NCBI RefSeq assembly: GCF_031755915.1 | Contig: NC_083382.1 | Coordinates: forward strand, 1,736,001-1,800,000 | Length of the DNA stretch: 64,000 nucleotides | From: Ziziphus jujuba | Lineage: Eukaryota > Streptophyta > Magnoliopsida > Rosales > Rhamnaceae | Reading direction: 5' to 3' | Shown here: positions 1 to 11,167 of the stretch, piece after piece | Layout: each line of letters opens with the position of its first letter | Numbering within the stretch: position 1 is the first letter of the stretch | Made by a program: the position numbers and the translations under genes | The notes under the pieces: generated by a model | Seen by the model: only the letters and a program-made list of their open reading frames with translations | What the model was told of the DNA's origin: nothing | The model's database searches: none

Positions 1-1931
1 TAATATCAACCGCGCGCTAATCACACCCACCTGCGCGCTAATCACATCACCTGCGCGCTAATCACACCCACCTGCGCGCTAATCACAACCGTGTGCACAC
101 TAACCATATCACAAATAAACAGAACACCAGTACGTGCACGATGCATCTAAAAATCTTAAAATCCACAAACTTAATTTATAAATCAAAACTCACATTTTGC
201 ATAAACACAGCGGGCATAGTCCATCCGCTTGAACCGGAAAATTCTCCACAATTTCTTTATAATCAATACCATAAATTCCATAATTTTCAAATCCACCAAC
301 TCCCAAATCCATCAATTCAAATATCCACATTTTCCCAAGCATAAATAATTCTCGAAATATAATAATTAAACCTCATAATATTCCATGGGCATATTTTATA
401 AAAATTGAAATCACCAACATAACCAAATATTTTCCTTGAAATATTTGAAAACCAAATCATGCCCAATTTAATATTAAAACCACAAGAATTTCAAAATTCT
501 CAAACCATAAAATAATTTCACATGGCATAAATTTGTAAAATGCACATTTTTTTAAATCCAATAAATTCATAAATAATTCCACCATAAATCAAATAAATAT
601 TTGGCACCTAGAATTTAAATTCCAAATATTTAAATCACACATAACATATTCACCAATTAAATTCCCAAAATTAATTTGAAGGTGGGTCACTCACCTGGAG
701 CACGCAATTAACCCATGATCCACCATGGGATCAATTCTACGACTCACCGGTGCTCCTAGAACAAAATTCACAGACAGTCAAATAAATTAATATTTTATTC
801 GGGTAATTAATACCCGGTACCCGGGGGGTCAAACACAAACGGTAACCAAAATAGGCGAATGATATACCGAATCGAAGCTCGTGGGACGAGGATCACAAAT
901 CCGGTCTCCATCGACCCCAATTCTGCCGGAGGTGGCCGAAATTTGGTCGGAAAGTTTCGGCCGGTTTTGATCTTGAGGGATCTTTCAAATGGTGGGGATT
1001 TTGGGCAATCTAACCCCTGAAATGGACTCAGAGGGGTCGAAAATGGTGGGATAGAGGTATGGGACGGGCTGGGTTGGTCGGAAACGGCGAGAATCGCCGG
1101 AAAAATTTCACCTCGCCGGCCCGATCTGGGCGCGTCCGGCGGCGGCTGGCGGGGAAATTTGGTGGCTGAGGTCGCGAGGTGGCCGGCTACACCCGTGGCC
1201 GGCGCGTGTGGCACTCCGGCTACTGAAATCCGGCGAAACACCGGTCAAACAGAGAGAGGGAGAGAGTCAAAGGAGAGAGAAAGAGAGAGAAAAAGCTGCG
1301 TTTTGTTTATCTGTCGGGCTCGGGGAAGAAGGGAAGGAAAGGGAAAGGAAAAAAAAAAGAAAAAAAATAGAGTTTTCCCACGTGGGGAAAAAAGAAAAAG
1401 AAAAGAAAAGGAAAAGAAAAAGAAAAAGGAAAAATAAAATAATTAAATAAATAAAATATTATTATTTAAAATAATAATTTGATTTTTTTTTACACATGGT
1501 TGACATGTGGCATTTCACCATGGTGACACATGGTCACCTTCAATAAGTCACACGTGGCACATCGTTATGCGTGTAAAAATAATATTAAAATAATACAGTA
1601 TTTGAAAAACTTTACAGGTCGATAACTTTCAAACCACATGTCCAAATCGGACGTGCCGCTAGTCTACGGACTCGTATCGACGAGCACTTCACAACCATGC
1701 ATGAGTTTGGACATCAACTTGTTTTGCTCAAAACTTTCAAACCGTAGCTCCGTTTTCAACGTGCTACCAGTCTACGAACTCGTGCCAACGTGTACTTTGT
1801 AACGGTACCTCAGTCAACCTAGAATTCCAATCGGATCAAAAAGTCAACTTTTGATCCCTTCGGTCAACGATCAACGGTCAACCTCGGTCAACGTGCAAAA
1901 ATTCCGACATGGTTCGGGACGGGGTGTTACA
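1..1931 (-). mobile_element. Solo LTR (long-LTR family 1), cut by window start
   Basis: Reads in reverse. Its outer end at 1923-1931 is GGTGTTACA, the complement of the TGTAACACC start found in five other copies in this window. Family hallmarks follow leftward: the GGTCAACGGTCAACC tract near 1860, a purine/pyrimidine-rich stretch at 1250-1435, and the block around 680-760 with the GGTGGGTCACTCACC motif. The other end lies outside the window, so neither the target-site duplication nor the full length (about 3 kb in sister copies) can be checked. No protein-coding content is evident. The 144-, 92- and 80-aa frames here come from repetitive GA-rich or LTR sequence. Confidence 0.8.
8..92. repeat. 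Tandem repeat of about 21-24 bp inside the LTR
   Basis: Four near-identical units built on GCGCGCTAATCACACCCACC follow one another from about position 8, the last degenerating to CACACTAACC. Other LTR copies carry only one or two related units (for example TTGCGCGCTAATCC near 22261), so the array has expanded in this copy. Confidence 0.75.
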
Positions 1932-1992
1932 TTATAAGATATAAAATAATAATAATAATAATAATTTAAAAAAAAAAAAAAAACACTTATAA

Positions 1993-2187
1993 TAAGCTCT
2001 CATTTGGTATAGTTTTTGCTTCTCCAAAAGTGCTTGCTAAAAATTTATTTTTATTGGCTTTTAAAAGCTCTTAGAAGCCTTGAGGTATGGAATATTTTGA
2101 AAATATTATCCAAATATTTTTAGAAGCAATTGTTGAGCTTTAAAAGTCAGAAGTAGCTACTTACAAGCATTGCCAAACTGGATTTAA
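1993..2187. mobile_element. MITE (hAT-like), copy downstream of gene A
   Basis: About 195 bp bounded by imperfect inverted ends: TAAGCTCTCATTTGGTATAG on the left and the complement-related CCAAACTGGATTTAAA on the right. The same element sits at the equivalent place downstream of gene C (13181-13380) and gene D (45974-46174), so it was there before these genes duplicated. No coding sequence. Assignment to hAT rests on TIR style only. Confidence 0.6.
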
Positions 2188-2250
2188 AGTATCACTAAAT
2201 TTAAGGACTTAAATATCACTAAATTTATTTACCGAATATTTGCTTTGTTT

Positions 2251-3640
2251 CTACATAAATAATAATAATAATAATAATGCTGAAAATATTACCTTTTGTA
2301 GTTTTGCCAGGTAGAAAAGTATGATACATGCTAGAATCCAGACCACTCGAGGTGTCTCGGACAGCAGTTGAAGAGGCTCAGACCACATTCGTACTGTTAA
2401 TAGCAACTGAAAATTGACATGAGTCATCAGCAATACTATGAACAGGTCAATTAAGGATTGAATAGGTCTGAAGCCAGACGCAGCAGAAGAAAAGTTCTTA
2501 TCATCAACATCAGGCAATGTCTGTACTTGATCCACTTTAATAACATTAAGACGGGCTCCGATGTGAGAACGAAAACCATAAATACAGTATAACCCAGAAC
2601 GTGTAGCTGCCACACCAGTAAAAGTTGCAGCTGTGCTTTGCTGCAGAAGAAGAAAGAAAGTGATAGAAACAGCCAAGAAAAATGCTGCAGCTTGCCAACT
2701 TCTTCTGAAATTTATGTTATCTATTACTGGCAAGCTTGTTTTGCAACACACTGCAAAGTCTTTGCCATTGTTTATGGAACAATAGTGGCTACTCGAGTCA
2801 CTGCTATTAATTAGTAGGAAACTAGATGCACGGTTCTGCACAACTTCAGCTGTATCAGAAGGCGCAAGAGTTGCAGTCCTGCGAGTTTGGTGAGGATTAA
2901 CACCATATTCAATGAGATACAGATGATCTCCTCAAGAAAGGAAACAATCTATGCAGGAAGAGACCGCACCATGAAAACTTGATTGATCATGGTCACAGCA
3001 ATTTGGATATGTATTATGATGATCGTCTGGCCCTGCTACTCGTCGACCTTGCGTGAAGTGGATCACCTTTTTTTTATCCAAAAATATTCCTGAAGTCATA
3101 TATTAGGAAAATTATTAACTAAATTTTATGGCGGTGAAGAACTCAGATTCTCATTCATAAGAAAGAAAAAAAGAAAAAAAAAAAAAAAGACTGCGAAGCA
3201 AAAAAGTACAGCCATGCATGAATTGAAACGAAGAGGAGAAGAAGAGGAAGGTTACCATGGTCTTTTGTATTGGCTCGTGTCCATGTGTAGATATGATCTC
3301 CAGGCTGCAGGTTTTCCCTCTCGATGTCAAACGTAACTATATTTTGTTGGATAATATGCAAAAACGTATTATTATAATAATTATTATCTTATTTTTTAAC
3401 ATATTTCTCACCTTACAATTCCATAAACTGAGTACAAGACATAGAGATAAAAAAAAAAAGAAGCTATATTTGGAAGCTATTCTTTGTCTGTTAATATTTA
3501 CGGCTACGATCATGTTTGACCTTTGAGTACTCAAGGGATTCCTAAATCTTAAATTTCCATAACTGGCTAATTGAGGGACTCACGCCAACAGATTTCTGTA
3601 AGCACTGTCCTGATCTTGTTCCGCAGTTCACTCCTCTTAC
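2251..3640 (-). pseudogene. LRAT/NC-domain gene A, class 2 (Cys-lost), pseudogene
   Basis: Minus-strand relic of a two-exon LRAT-domain gene. Exon 1 ends at 3256 (CATG|GTAACC) and exon 2 begins at 3089 after ...CTTCAG, giving D-H-G-I-F and then V-I-H-F. Lesions: (1) the ancestral start near 3637-3640 reads AGG where D has ATG; (2) roughly 280 bp (about 3316-3598) is inserted into exon 1, so the M at 3361 is a by-product; (3) an in-frame TGA at 2932-2934 replaces a Gly codon of the F-L-S-G-G box; (4) an 11-bp deletion near 2895 and a 1-bp deletion near 2877 together restore frame. The rest is open to 2251 and includes I-N-N-G-K-D, where active family members have N-C-E-D, then two pairs of hydrophobic segments and a poly-Leu tail. 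Closest in sequence to D. Confidence 0.88.
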
Positions 3641-4168
3641 AACTGGGAAATGTTTCTCTCTCTGCTCCTCAAATTTGTGTTTTAGGAAATGGGAAATTGA
3701 ATTCAACCACACTAGAGATGCAATGCCAATGTTGAATACCCTGACATTACAGGGTTTGGACTGTAACGCAGAAAGGATTGGATTGGTTGACAGAAGGGTA
3801 AGTCCATATTTCTATGCTTTTAAACAAATAATTATGACAGCAAATAATAAGGGAAAAGATGCTACCCATGTCGGCAAGTCAGTGTCACTTATCTCCATCA
3901 AATTAGTCAACGAGGGCAGCATATGTATATCAATCGTATTGCGAGGAGTTTTCTAGTCCTCAAAATTATGAGTGTACGTGTTTATTTAATTTGCTTTGAA
4001 TAACCAAAAATCATCTTACAGTGGGATACGTTACTCTCTATCTGTCTCTGTTCTTACAGTGGGATAAAAGTGTTGCAACGCGTAAATGTTACAAATAAAT
4101 GTGTAATAATTTATAAAATTTAATTGTTGTAATTTTATAATTATTAAAATGGAAATAATGTATATAAG

Positions 4169-4199
<31 letters not shown>

Positions 4200-4749
4200 A
4201 AAATACAATAATTTTTATGTAGTTATATTATGATACTTTTATATCAAAAAATAATATATAATATATGATTTTTTTTATTTTTTATTTTTTGGTTCAAATC
4301 TCAATCTTAAAATAAAATACTTAACAACCAAATATTTGTTCAACAAGCAAACACCTAAGTGGCAAAAAATTCTTTTATTATTATTCTAGAACCATCAAAA
4401 TCATTACCAAACTAAGCCTTAGATATATAAGGAAATGTATGATCGAACAAGATGTTGAAATTTCAGAACGTATGATTTTATCCTTAGATTCATTACCATT
4501 CGGAAATAAAAATTTGAAATTCTATTAAAAATATAATAGTAGTTTAAGATGAGCCTAAGAAAAGCCATAGCTAGTTCAGAATAAATACTTGCATATTAAA
4601 TCACAACAAAAATTTTAAGTTTATATGCTTAACATCCAAAACACCAAGTATCAATCATTAAAAATTAAAACTCAACCAATAAGTCCATATAAATCCTACA
4701 TAAATCATAAATTAATCCACGATTTTTCTTGCTTTGATTCTCTTTCAGA
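3641..4749. other. Upstream flank of A and start of the B-C block
   Basis: No gene seen. 3650-3900 is the upstream sequence shared with C, D and E (ATTTGTGTTTTAGGAAATG, then a GGATTGG...GACAGAAGGGTAAG module at about 3770-3880). From about 4080 the sequence matches the region left of gene G (from about 42770), marking the start of a large duplicated block. It ends with a MITE right end, ACCAAACTAAGCCTTA, near 4410-4425, whose full version is at 42641-43092. An ATTT tandem repeat lies at 4171-4192. Confidence 0.6.
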
Positions 4750-5307
4750 ATAGTAATTTCTTGCCTTCAAGAGATGTGAATTGAGGCTCTAGCCGAAAAT
4801 GTCGACCATGACGTATCCAAGTTGCACTATATCAAGTCCAACTTGATAAGCTTTCGGTCAATATGTAGCATCAACAACAAATCTAAACATAGAGTAGATG
4901 AAATAAAGCGTAGCAGCCACATGAATAAGATTGCGAGTCAGGAATGTAAGTATGACAATGATGACAGCACAAAACACACCAAAGAAAGATGCTATTTGCC
5001 CACTCCTGCCAGTGTTAATACTTCCTTCACAGTTGTTGTTGATAAGGTTGTATGCATCATAGCCTTGAAGCCTTTGGCAGGCATGGTACAAGACAGATCA
5101 AGGAGGATCGGCGGAGCCAAGGGCATAGGTCCCTCCTCGAGTTTTGGCTAAAAAGAAAGCAAGACTAACCCCATATTTATAGAGATAGAGCTCATCACCA
5201 TTACAAAAATCTTGTAGACTGCAATAAGCCACATGAGTTCTCTCTGCTTTATTACTGGTGGTGCAGCAGGGTAAATAAGGGTCTCCTCCATGATCGAGGT
5301 GGATCAT
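4750..5307 (-). pseudogene. LRAT-domain gene B, class 1: 3' part of exon 2, cut by retrotransposon
   Basis: The 3' part of a class 1 LRAT gene, closest to G. Reading leftward from 5307: H-L-D-H-G-G-D-P, then C-S-L-Q-D-F, L-Y-L-Y-K-Y-G-V and F-F-L-A-K-T-R-G-G-T, all standard for plant LRAT-domain proteins. Frame is lost at a TGA after S-A-D-P-P (about 5098). It resumes in another frame with Y-N-L-I-N-N-N-C-E-G, which keeps the catalytic-type Cys but has lost the D-F-A-I-Y-C-K-T-G block that follows it in G. A further TGA at about 4858 stands where G has a Cys codon, and homology runs to about 4750. The upstream half of exon 2 and exon 1 resume at 11168 beyond a 5.86-kb retrotransposon. Non-functional. 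Confidence 0.9.
5303..5307. repeat. Target-site duplication, left (ATCAT)
   Basis: Five bases next to the left LTR. The matching right copy is ATCAC at 11168-11172. In gene G the uninterrupted site reads GATCAC, so the left copy carries one C-to-T change. Confidence 0.8.
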
Positions 5308-6438
5308 TGATGTGATTCTGCCCGAGCCCGCTTAACCAATAACTCGCTAGGGTGTTGACCCGACATGGATGAAGACTAGGCCAATCACAAGAGCTCAAAT
5401 TAAGAGATTTAAGGACAACCTGGGAGTATTTATATAGGGGGTAATCAATCTCAATAGTGCTTGTCCATACTTGAAGATACAAAGCCTATTCTAAGCATCC
5501 AAGTGGTGGAAGCGAATACAGACCCAGGTAGCAGTTTTGGTGCAAATATGGACAACGGGCAGCATGAAATGGTTCCAACTATTTATGGATTCAATACATA
5601 TGTCTAAGAGGATGTGGAATCAATTCAAGCCAGCATCAAAGGCATTCAAAAAGGGGTTGTACGGACAGCTTCAAATTTGGCCTGTTTTTTACTGTATTTT
5701 GTGCTGGCTTTATTGTATTTTGTTGAGTTGGCTTTTTCTTCCTCTTCCAAGCATGGGCAACGTGTGGGACTTCATATTATGCTTATTTGGCATCCTAAAA
5801 AGCATATTGAAGCTGATTTGGAGCTCAATTTGGTCAAAGATTAGTCAAAGTCAACTTTGTCAAAAAGCTAGTATTATTGTTTCCTAATTTGATTCTACTT
5901 TTTTGTTTTAGGAAATTACCATTACTTTTTAGTTTTTATTTATTTATTTTCTGGAACAATAAGTTTAGGAAATTTATTATTTTATTATTTTTATTGTAAA
6001 TTAATTAATTCCTAATTCAAAATAAAGGAATTAATTAATCCAAATTAGATTAGGAAAGGAGTGAGAATTTCGGCCACCATAGGAAACTACTTTGTATGGC
6101 CGGTTTTCCCTTTGTTTTTAGGGTTTTATTTCATGGCTTTGTAGCCTATTTAAAGGCTTATTTTTCAATAAGAAGGAAGCTTGAATTTTATACAGAAAAT
6201 TATTTGTGAGATTGAATTCTCTTTGTTCTTTTGAACACCTAAAACACCATTGGTGAATGACTGTTTTAGTTTGACTTATCAATAGGCCTTCCATCACCTA
6301 TTGTGGCGTCTTCATTATATACCAAGGTTTCTAATCACAAGTTGGTTAGGGGTTGAGGTGACCATTAGAACTTGAACATAATTAGATCCAGGCTAATATA
6401 ATACGGGTTTAGGAGCAGGTCGTCCTAGGTTCGTATCA
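5308..6438 (+). repeat. 5' LTR of the Gypsy element in gene B
   Basis: 1131 bp from TGATGTGATT to TTCGTATCA. A TATTTAAAGG box near 6149 and an AATAAGAAGGAAGC stretch after it are plausible U3/R promoter-region features (inference). The 116-aa frame inside is also present in the 3' LTR, simply because the LTRs are copies of each other. Confidence 0.92.
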
Positions 6439-6440
6439 TT

Positions 6441-6452
6441 TGGTATCAGAGC
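6441..6452 (+). promoter_or_regulatory. Primer-binding site (initiator tRNA-Met)
   Basis: TGGTATCAGAGC, two bases after the 5' LTR. This is the standard plant retrotransposon primer site, complementary to the 3' end of initiator tRNA-Met. Confidence 0.95.
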
Positions 6453-7579
6453 CAAATTTTGTTCAGGTTTGATCTATATTTATTTGCTTTATTTGTTTTT
6501 TTGTGTTATTCTGCAATTTTAGCATCCATCCCATACACGTTCTGCATTTTTTTTTTAAAAAAAAAAATCATTCCTAGTTGAATTAGGTCTCCTAGTTTTA
6601 TCGTATTTTTGTTTCTTAGTTTGTTGGTTGTCTTTCATCATTGTTCTTTTAATTTGGTTATTTTTTATTTTTCTTTACTGTTTTAGTCTCAAATATTTGC
6701 ATTCAACTATTCAAAAAAAAAAAAAAAAAGAGTTTGCAGCAATGTTTGAAAAAAAAAAAAAACTGAACATTTGTGTTTTTTTGGAGGTCACGGGTTTGGT
6801 GAATTTTTGGAGTTGGAATTGAAAATTTGTTGTTTATTCTTGCTAGTGCAGTTGTGTTCGATATTCAGTGAGTGAAAAAAAAAAAAAAAAGAAAGCCGAA
6901 TATAAAAATATATATATATATATATCGGTTTGTTGAAAATTGGTGTTGAATTTGTTGCTGGAAATTTCTTGTAACTGCTGCTTTGTTGATTATTTATTCC
7001 ATATTTGGAGTTTCTGGAGAGTTATTTTTGCTGCTGGATATTTGAGTTTGAGTGCTAAATTATTTGGATTAAAATTAGCTAAAAGATTTTATACAAAAAT
7101 TTGAATTACAAAGAACAACAACCAACAACTATTCTATATTTTTGTTCAATTTGATTCTTGTTCGTATTTGAATTTATTTTTCTAGAATTTTATTCTTGAA
7201 CTCATAATCTATTACCATCTGGTCCAGTTCTTCAAAATTCCAAAGTTTTCTCATTAATTTGCTTTATTTTACATAGAAAAACCGAAAGTAGGTATTCTCA
7301 TTCCGTTCGATATTTGTTTATTTTTGCTTACTGTTTTGTTGATAAGTTTAATTAAAATATACTTGTGATCTAATTGCTGTCTTGAGAGTGTTTTAATTAG
7401 AACTTTGAGAACTTTGAGATAATTCATTGAGTGAAAAAAGGCAAGAGTGTGTGAGCTTAAAAGAGAGTAAAAGCCGAAACTAGTGTGAAAACACGAGTGT
7501 CTAGACCTTGATTGAGTGAAACACGTGAGGGAGTGTCTTTTGGTGAGAATTTATTTTATTTTGGATTATTTATACTAAC
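6453..7579 (+). other. Retrotransposon 5' leader, non-coding
   Basis: AT-rich leader between the primer site and gag with several A tracts (6713-6729, 6875-6890) and a (TA)n run at 6905-6924. No gene seen. Confidence 0.7.
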
Positions 7580-8930
7580 ATGGCAGATTCATGGGTGAGG
7601 AGAGGAGATCCACCTTTGAGAATTAATGAAGAGGAGTCCGTAGGATTTAAAGGTGATTTCCGAGCTACGGGGAGCGGTGAGCAAACGGACATGAGGGCTA
7701 TATTGGAGCAATTATAGCGGATAAATCCCCAATTTGACCATTTAAATCAAAAGATGGACAGGTTAGAAACATCCCAAGTAATGTCCAATATAAGGTTAGA
7801 TGCTGATGGAGGTCGAGGTCGAGGAGGCCGAGGGTGACTAAGAGAGGAATTCGGGGGAAGTAACTATGGAGATGACTTGGATGAAGGATTTGATGAAATT
7901 GTTGAACCTCAAGAAAGGCTAATCCATGGGAGACCAGCAAGGAATGAAGATGATGATCTTGGCAACATCAAGGTAAACATCCTACCATTCATGGGTAAAA
8001 GTGATCCGGAAGCATATTTGGAATGGAAAAAGAGAATGGAGATGATTTTCGATTGTCATCATTATTCGGAGGCCAAGAAGGTGAAGATGGCAGCAATGGA
8101 GTTTGGCCATTATGCACTCCAATGGTGGACTAATGAGAAAAATACCCGAAGGAGAGTTGGTGATGACTTGATCACTACATGGCTCCAAATGAAGGAAGCC
8201 ATGAGGAAGCGGTTCGTGCCATCACATTATTATAGGTTGCTGCATCAAAGGCTTCAATCCCTATCTCAAGAAGTATGTCCGTGGAGGATTATTACAAGGA
8301 GATGGAGATACTTATGATGAGGTTAAACATGAATGAGGATAGAGAAGTAACCATGGCAAGATTCCTTTGTGGTTTGAATCGTGAGATAGCCAACCAACTA
8401 GAATTGCATCAATATGTGGAATTGGAGGAGATGTTGCATGTGGCTATTAAATTGGAGCATCAATTTAAGAGAAGGGGTGTAGGCTCACGGTTTGGAGAAG
8501 TTTCCAACAGCAGAACATCAATTCGAAGTGGCTGGAGAAACAATCCTACCTTTGAAAACAACCTAAAGCCAAAAGTGGGAGAAGAAAGTTCAAATCGGCC
8601 AAGGAGAGAGACTAGAACCGAAGCTGTCCAAGCACACAAAAGTGAAGGTAAATATGATCCTAAGCCTTCTAAAACTCATGAAATAATTTGTTTTAAGTGC
8701 TAGGGACGAGGACACATCGCAAGCCAATGCCCGAATGGAAGGATCATGGTGTTGAAAGGCAATGATGAGCTAGAATCGGAAAGTGAGGAAAGTGCGGATG
8801 ATGCCAAGCAAGAGGAGGAGTACTTAGAGGATGAACCCGAAACTTTGAATGCTTCCCATGTTGAATTAAGTTTGGTTTCTAGGCGAGTGATGGCTGCATA
8901 CAAATATGAGGATGAAATTTAAAGAGAGAA
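7580..8930 (+). pseudogene. gag: Gypsy gag remnant
   Basis: Capsid/nucleocapsid region starting at ATG 7580. A retrotransposon gag domain is visible from about 7970 to 8470: P-F-x-G-K-S-D-P-E-A-Y-L-E-W, then A-L-Q-W-W, then M-S-V-E-D-Y-Y-K-E-M-E. A CCHC zinc knuckle follows at about 8690-8735. Breaks: an in-frame TAG near 7716, a TGA near 7836, a frame change near 8270 between the two long frames, a TAG at 8701-8703 within the zinc knuckle, and a TAA near 8920. It cannot give a full-length product. Confidence 0.88.
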
Positions 8931-9297
8931 CATCTTCCACACCCGATGTGAAATTCAAGGTAAGGTTTGTAGTATGATTATTGATAGTGGAAGTTTTACA
9001 AATGTAATTAGTAATCTTGTAGTTGATAAATTAGGTTTAACCTCTATTAAAAATCCAGAACCTTATAGATTACAATGGCTTAATGATAGTGGTGAAATAA
9101 AAGTGAATAAAGAAGCCAAGGTAGAATTTAACATAGATAAATATGTGGATGTTGTTTTGTGTGATGTTGTGCCCATGCATGCCGGACATACTCTATTAGG
9201 TAGACCATGGAAACTTGATAAAGATGCTACTCATTATGGTCGAGAGAAATGTATTGTTTTTAGATTCAAAGGCAAGAAGGTCAAGCTGGAGCCATAA
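8931..9297 (+). pseudogene. Retropepsin (protease) domain remnant
   Basis: Aspartic protease fold of a Gypsy polyprotein, open from 8974. The active-site motif is I-I-D-S-G-S-F-T-N-V, with D-S-G in place of the usual D-T/S-G. L-L-G-R-P-W, the conserved second part of the fold, comes about 70 residues later. The protein in the particle would cleave the polyprotein. It ends at a TAA just after V-K-L-E-P. Confidence 0.85.
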
Positions 9298-10040
9298 ACT
9301 CCAAAGGAAGTATATATAGATCAATTACTAATCCAAAAAAGGAGGGAAGCCGAGAAGCTCAAAGAGAAGGCTAGTATGGCACCAACGGTTCCACCATCCA
9401 TTCAAGAGGAAAAATGTGAGCTTGCTATCCAAGGTAAGTCTTCTAAAACCCAGTTTGAGTGGAAACATTATATTAAACCCGAAAGTGAGAAATTTGGTGC
9501 AAAAGCCGAGAGTGATGTAAAACCCATTGAATCCGTGAGTGTGAAAGAAAAAGAAAGGAAAAATAAAAAATTTTATCTTAATTTTGGTGAAGCTAATAAA
9601 GTAATTTTGAGTAAGAAATCATTGCTGGTCATGAATTTTAAAGATACTTATTTAAATATGTTTTTGTTGCATTGAACTTTATCTTCATTGTTAAAAGCTT
9701 TAGTTAGTGGAAATTTAAAAATTTGGGAAAGATTATTTGCTAATATTAAAAAGTTTGATGAATTTATATTTCTAGTATTTGTTGTGATAGTATTTGACCC
9801 AGGAGATTGGTTTTGGTTTCAACCAAGAAAGGAGAGGATACCCGAACAAAGAAAATCCAAGCTTATGCCGCGAGGAGATAGATATTTTCAAGTTTTGGAA
9901 AGGATCAATGAGAATACCTACAAACTTAATTTAATAGGTGAGTATAGTGTTAGTGCTGCATTTAATGTTGTTGATTTAAATCCTTTTGCTGCAGGTGATG
10001 ATCTTGATTTGAGGACAAATCCTTTTCAAGAGGAGGGGAA
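9298..10040 (+). pseudogene. Polyprotein linker and integrase C-terminal tail; RT-RNaseH-IN deleted
   Basis: 9376-9675 is a Lys/Glu-rich linker of the type that normally lies between protease and reverse transcriptase. After a TGA at 9673-9675 the sequence passes, within about 100 bp, to the post-integrase tail of Gypsy polyproteins: G-D-W-F-W-F, then R-K-E-R-I-P-E-Q-R-K-S-K-L, then L-D-L-R-T-N-P-F-Q-E. The frame (9688-10170) continues into the 3' LTR, as in relatives whose polyprotein ends inside the LTR. About 2.5-3 kb of pol is therefore missing, by comparison with known family layout. Confidence 0.8.
10028..10040 (+). promoter_or_regulatory. Polypurine tract
   Basis: AAGAGGAGGGGAA directly before the 3' LTR, the plus-strand priming site of LTR retrotransposons. 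It also encodes part of the polyprotein tail. Confidence 0.9.
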
Positions 10041-11167
10041 TGATATGATTTCGCCCGAGCCCGCTCAACCGATAACCCGCAGGGGTGCTGACCCGACACG
10101 GATGAAGACTAGGCCAATCACAAGAGCTCAAATTAAGAGATTTAAGGACAACCTAGGAGCATTTATATAGGAGGTAATCAATCTCAATAGAGCTTGTCCA
10201 TACTTGAAGATACAAAGCCTATTCTAAGCATCCAAGTGGTGGAAGCCAATACGGACCCGGATAGCAGTTTTTGTGCAAATATGGACAACGGGCAGCATGA
10301 AATGGTTCCAACTCTTTATTGATTCAATACATATGTATAAGAGGATATGGAATCAAGTTAAGCCAGCTTCAAAGGCATTCAAAAAGGGGTTGTACGGACA
10401 TCTTCAAATTTGGCCTGTTTTTTACTGTATTTTGTGCTGGCTTTACTGTATTTTGCTGAGTTGGCTTTTTCTTCCTCTTCCAAGCATGGGAAACGTGTGG
10501 GATTTTATATTCAGCTTATTTGGCATCCTAAAAAGCATATTGAAGCTATTTTGGAGCTCAATTTGGTCAAAGATTGGTCAAAGTCAACTTAGTCAAAAAA
10601 CCAGTATTATAGTTTCCTAATTTGATTCTATTTTTTGTTTTAGGAAATTACCATTACTTTTTACTTTTTATTTATTTTCTGGAACAATAAGTTTAGGAAA
10701 TTTATTATTTTATTATTTTCATTGTAAATTAATTAATTCCTAATTCAAAATAAAGGAATTAATTAATCCAAATTAGATTAGGAAAGGAGTGAGAATTTCG
10801 GCCACCATAGGAAACTACTTTGTATGGCCGGTTTTCCCTTTGTTTTTAGGGTTTTATTTCATGGCTTTGTAGCCTATTTAAAGGCTTATTTTTCAATAAG
10901 AAGGAAGCTTGAATTTCATATAGAAAATTATTTGTGAGATTGAATTCTCTTTGTTCTTTTGAACACTGAAAACACCATTGGTGAATGAGTGTTTTAGTTT
11001 GACTTATCAATAAGCCTTCCATCACCTATTGTGGCATCTTCATTATATACCAAGGTTTCTAATCACAGGTTGGTTAGGGGTTGAGGTGACCATTAGAACT
11101 TGAACATAATTAGATCCGGGCTAATATAATACGGGGTTTAGGAGCAGGTCGTCCTAGGTCCGTATCA
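10041..11167 (+). repeat. 3' LTR of the Gypsy element in gene B
   Basis: 1127 bp from TGATATGATT to CCGTATCA, matching the 5' LTR along its length with scattered substitutions and small indels. Followed by the right target-site duplication. Confidence 0.92.

Larger units (their letters stand above)
5308..11167 (+). mobile_element. Ty3/Gypsy LTR retrotransposon, internally deleted, inserted in gene B
   Basis: A complete two-LTR element of 5860 bp on the plus strand. LTRs at 5308-6438 and 10041-11167 both start TGAT and end TATCA. The flanking 5-bp direct repeats are ATCAT (5303-5307) and ATCAC (11168-11172). A tRNA-iMet primer site and a polypurine tract are in the expected places. The internal region is only 3.6 kb: gag and protease remnants, then directly the C-terminal end of a Gypsy polyprotein. 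Reverse transcriptase, RNaseH and the integrase core are missing, so the element is non-autonomous. The order and the polyprotein tail identify Ty3/Gypsy. The LTRs differ at more than 20 of the first 250 positions, mostly transitions. Confidence 0.93.

Noticed and set aside
1..95. CRISPR-like spaced repeats
   Set aside because: Contiguous tandem repeat without spacers, in plant LTR sequence.
807..1450. Frames of 144, 92 and 80 aa on both strands
   Set aside because: Part of the LTR with GA-rich low complexity; other copies do not keep the frames.
5537..5887. 116-aa frame, repeated at 10273-10620
   Set aside because: It lies inside both LTRs of one element; conservation only reflects LTR identity, and no domain is seen.
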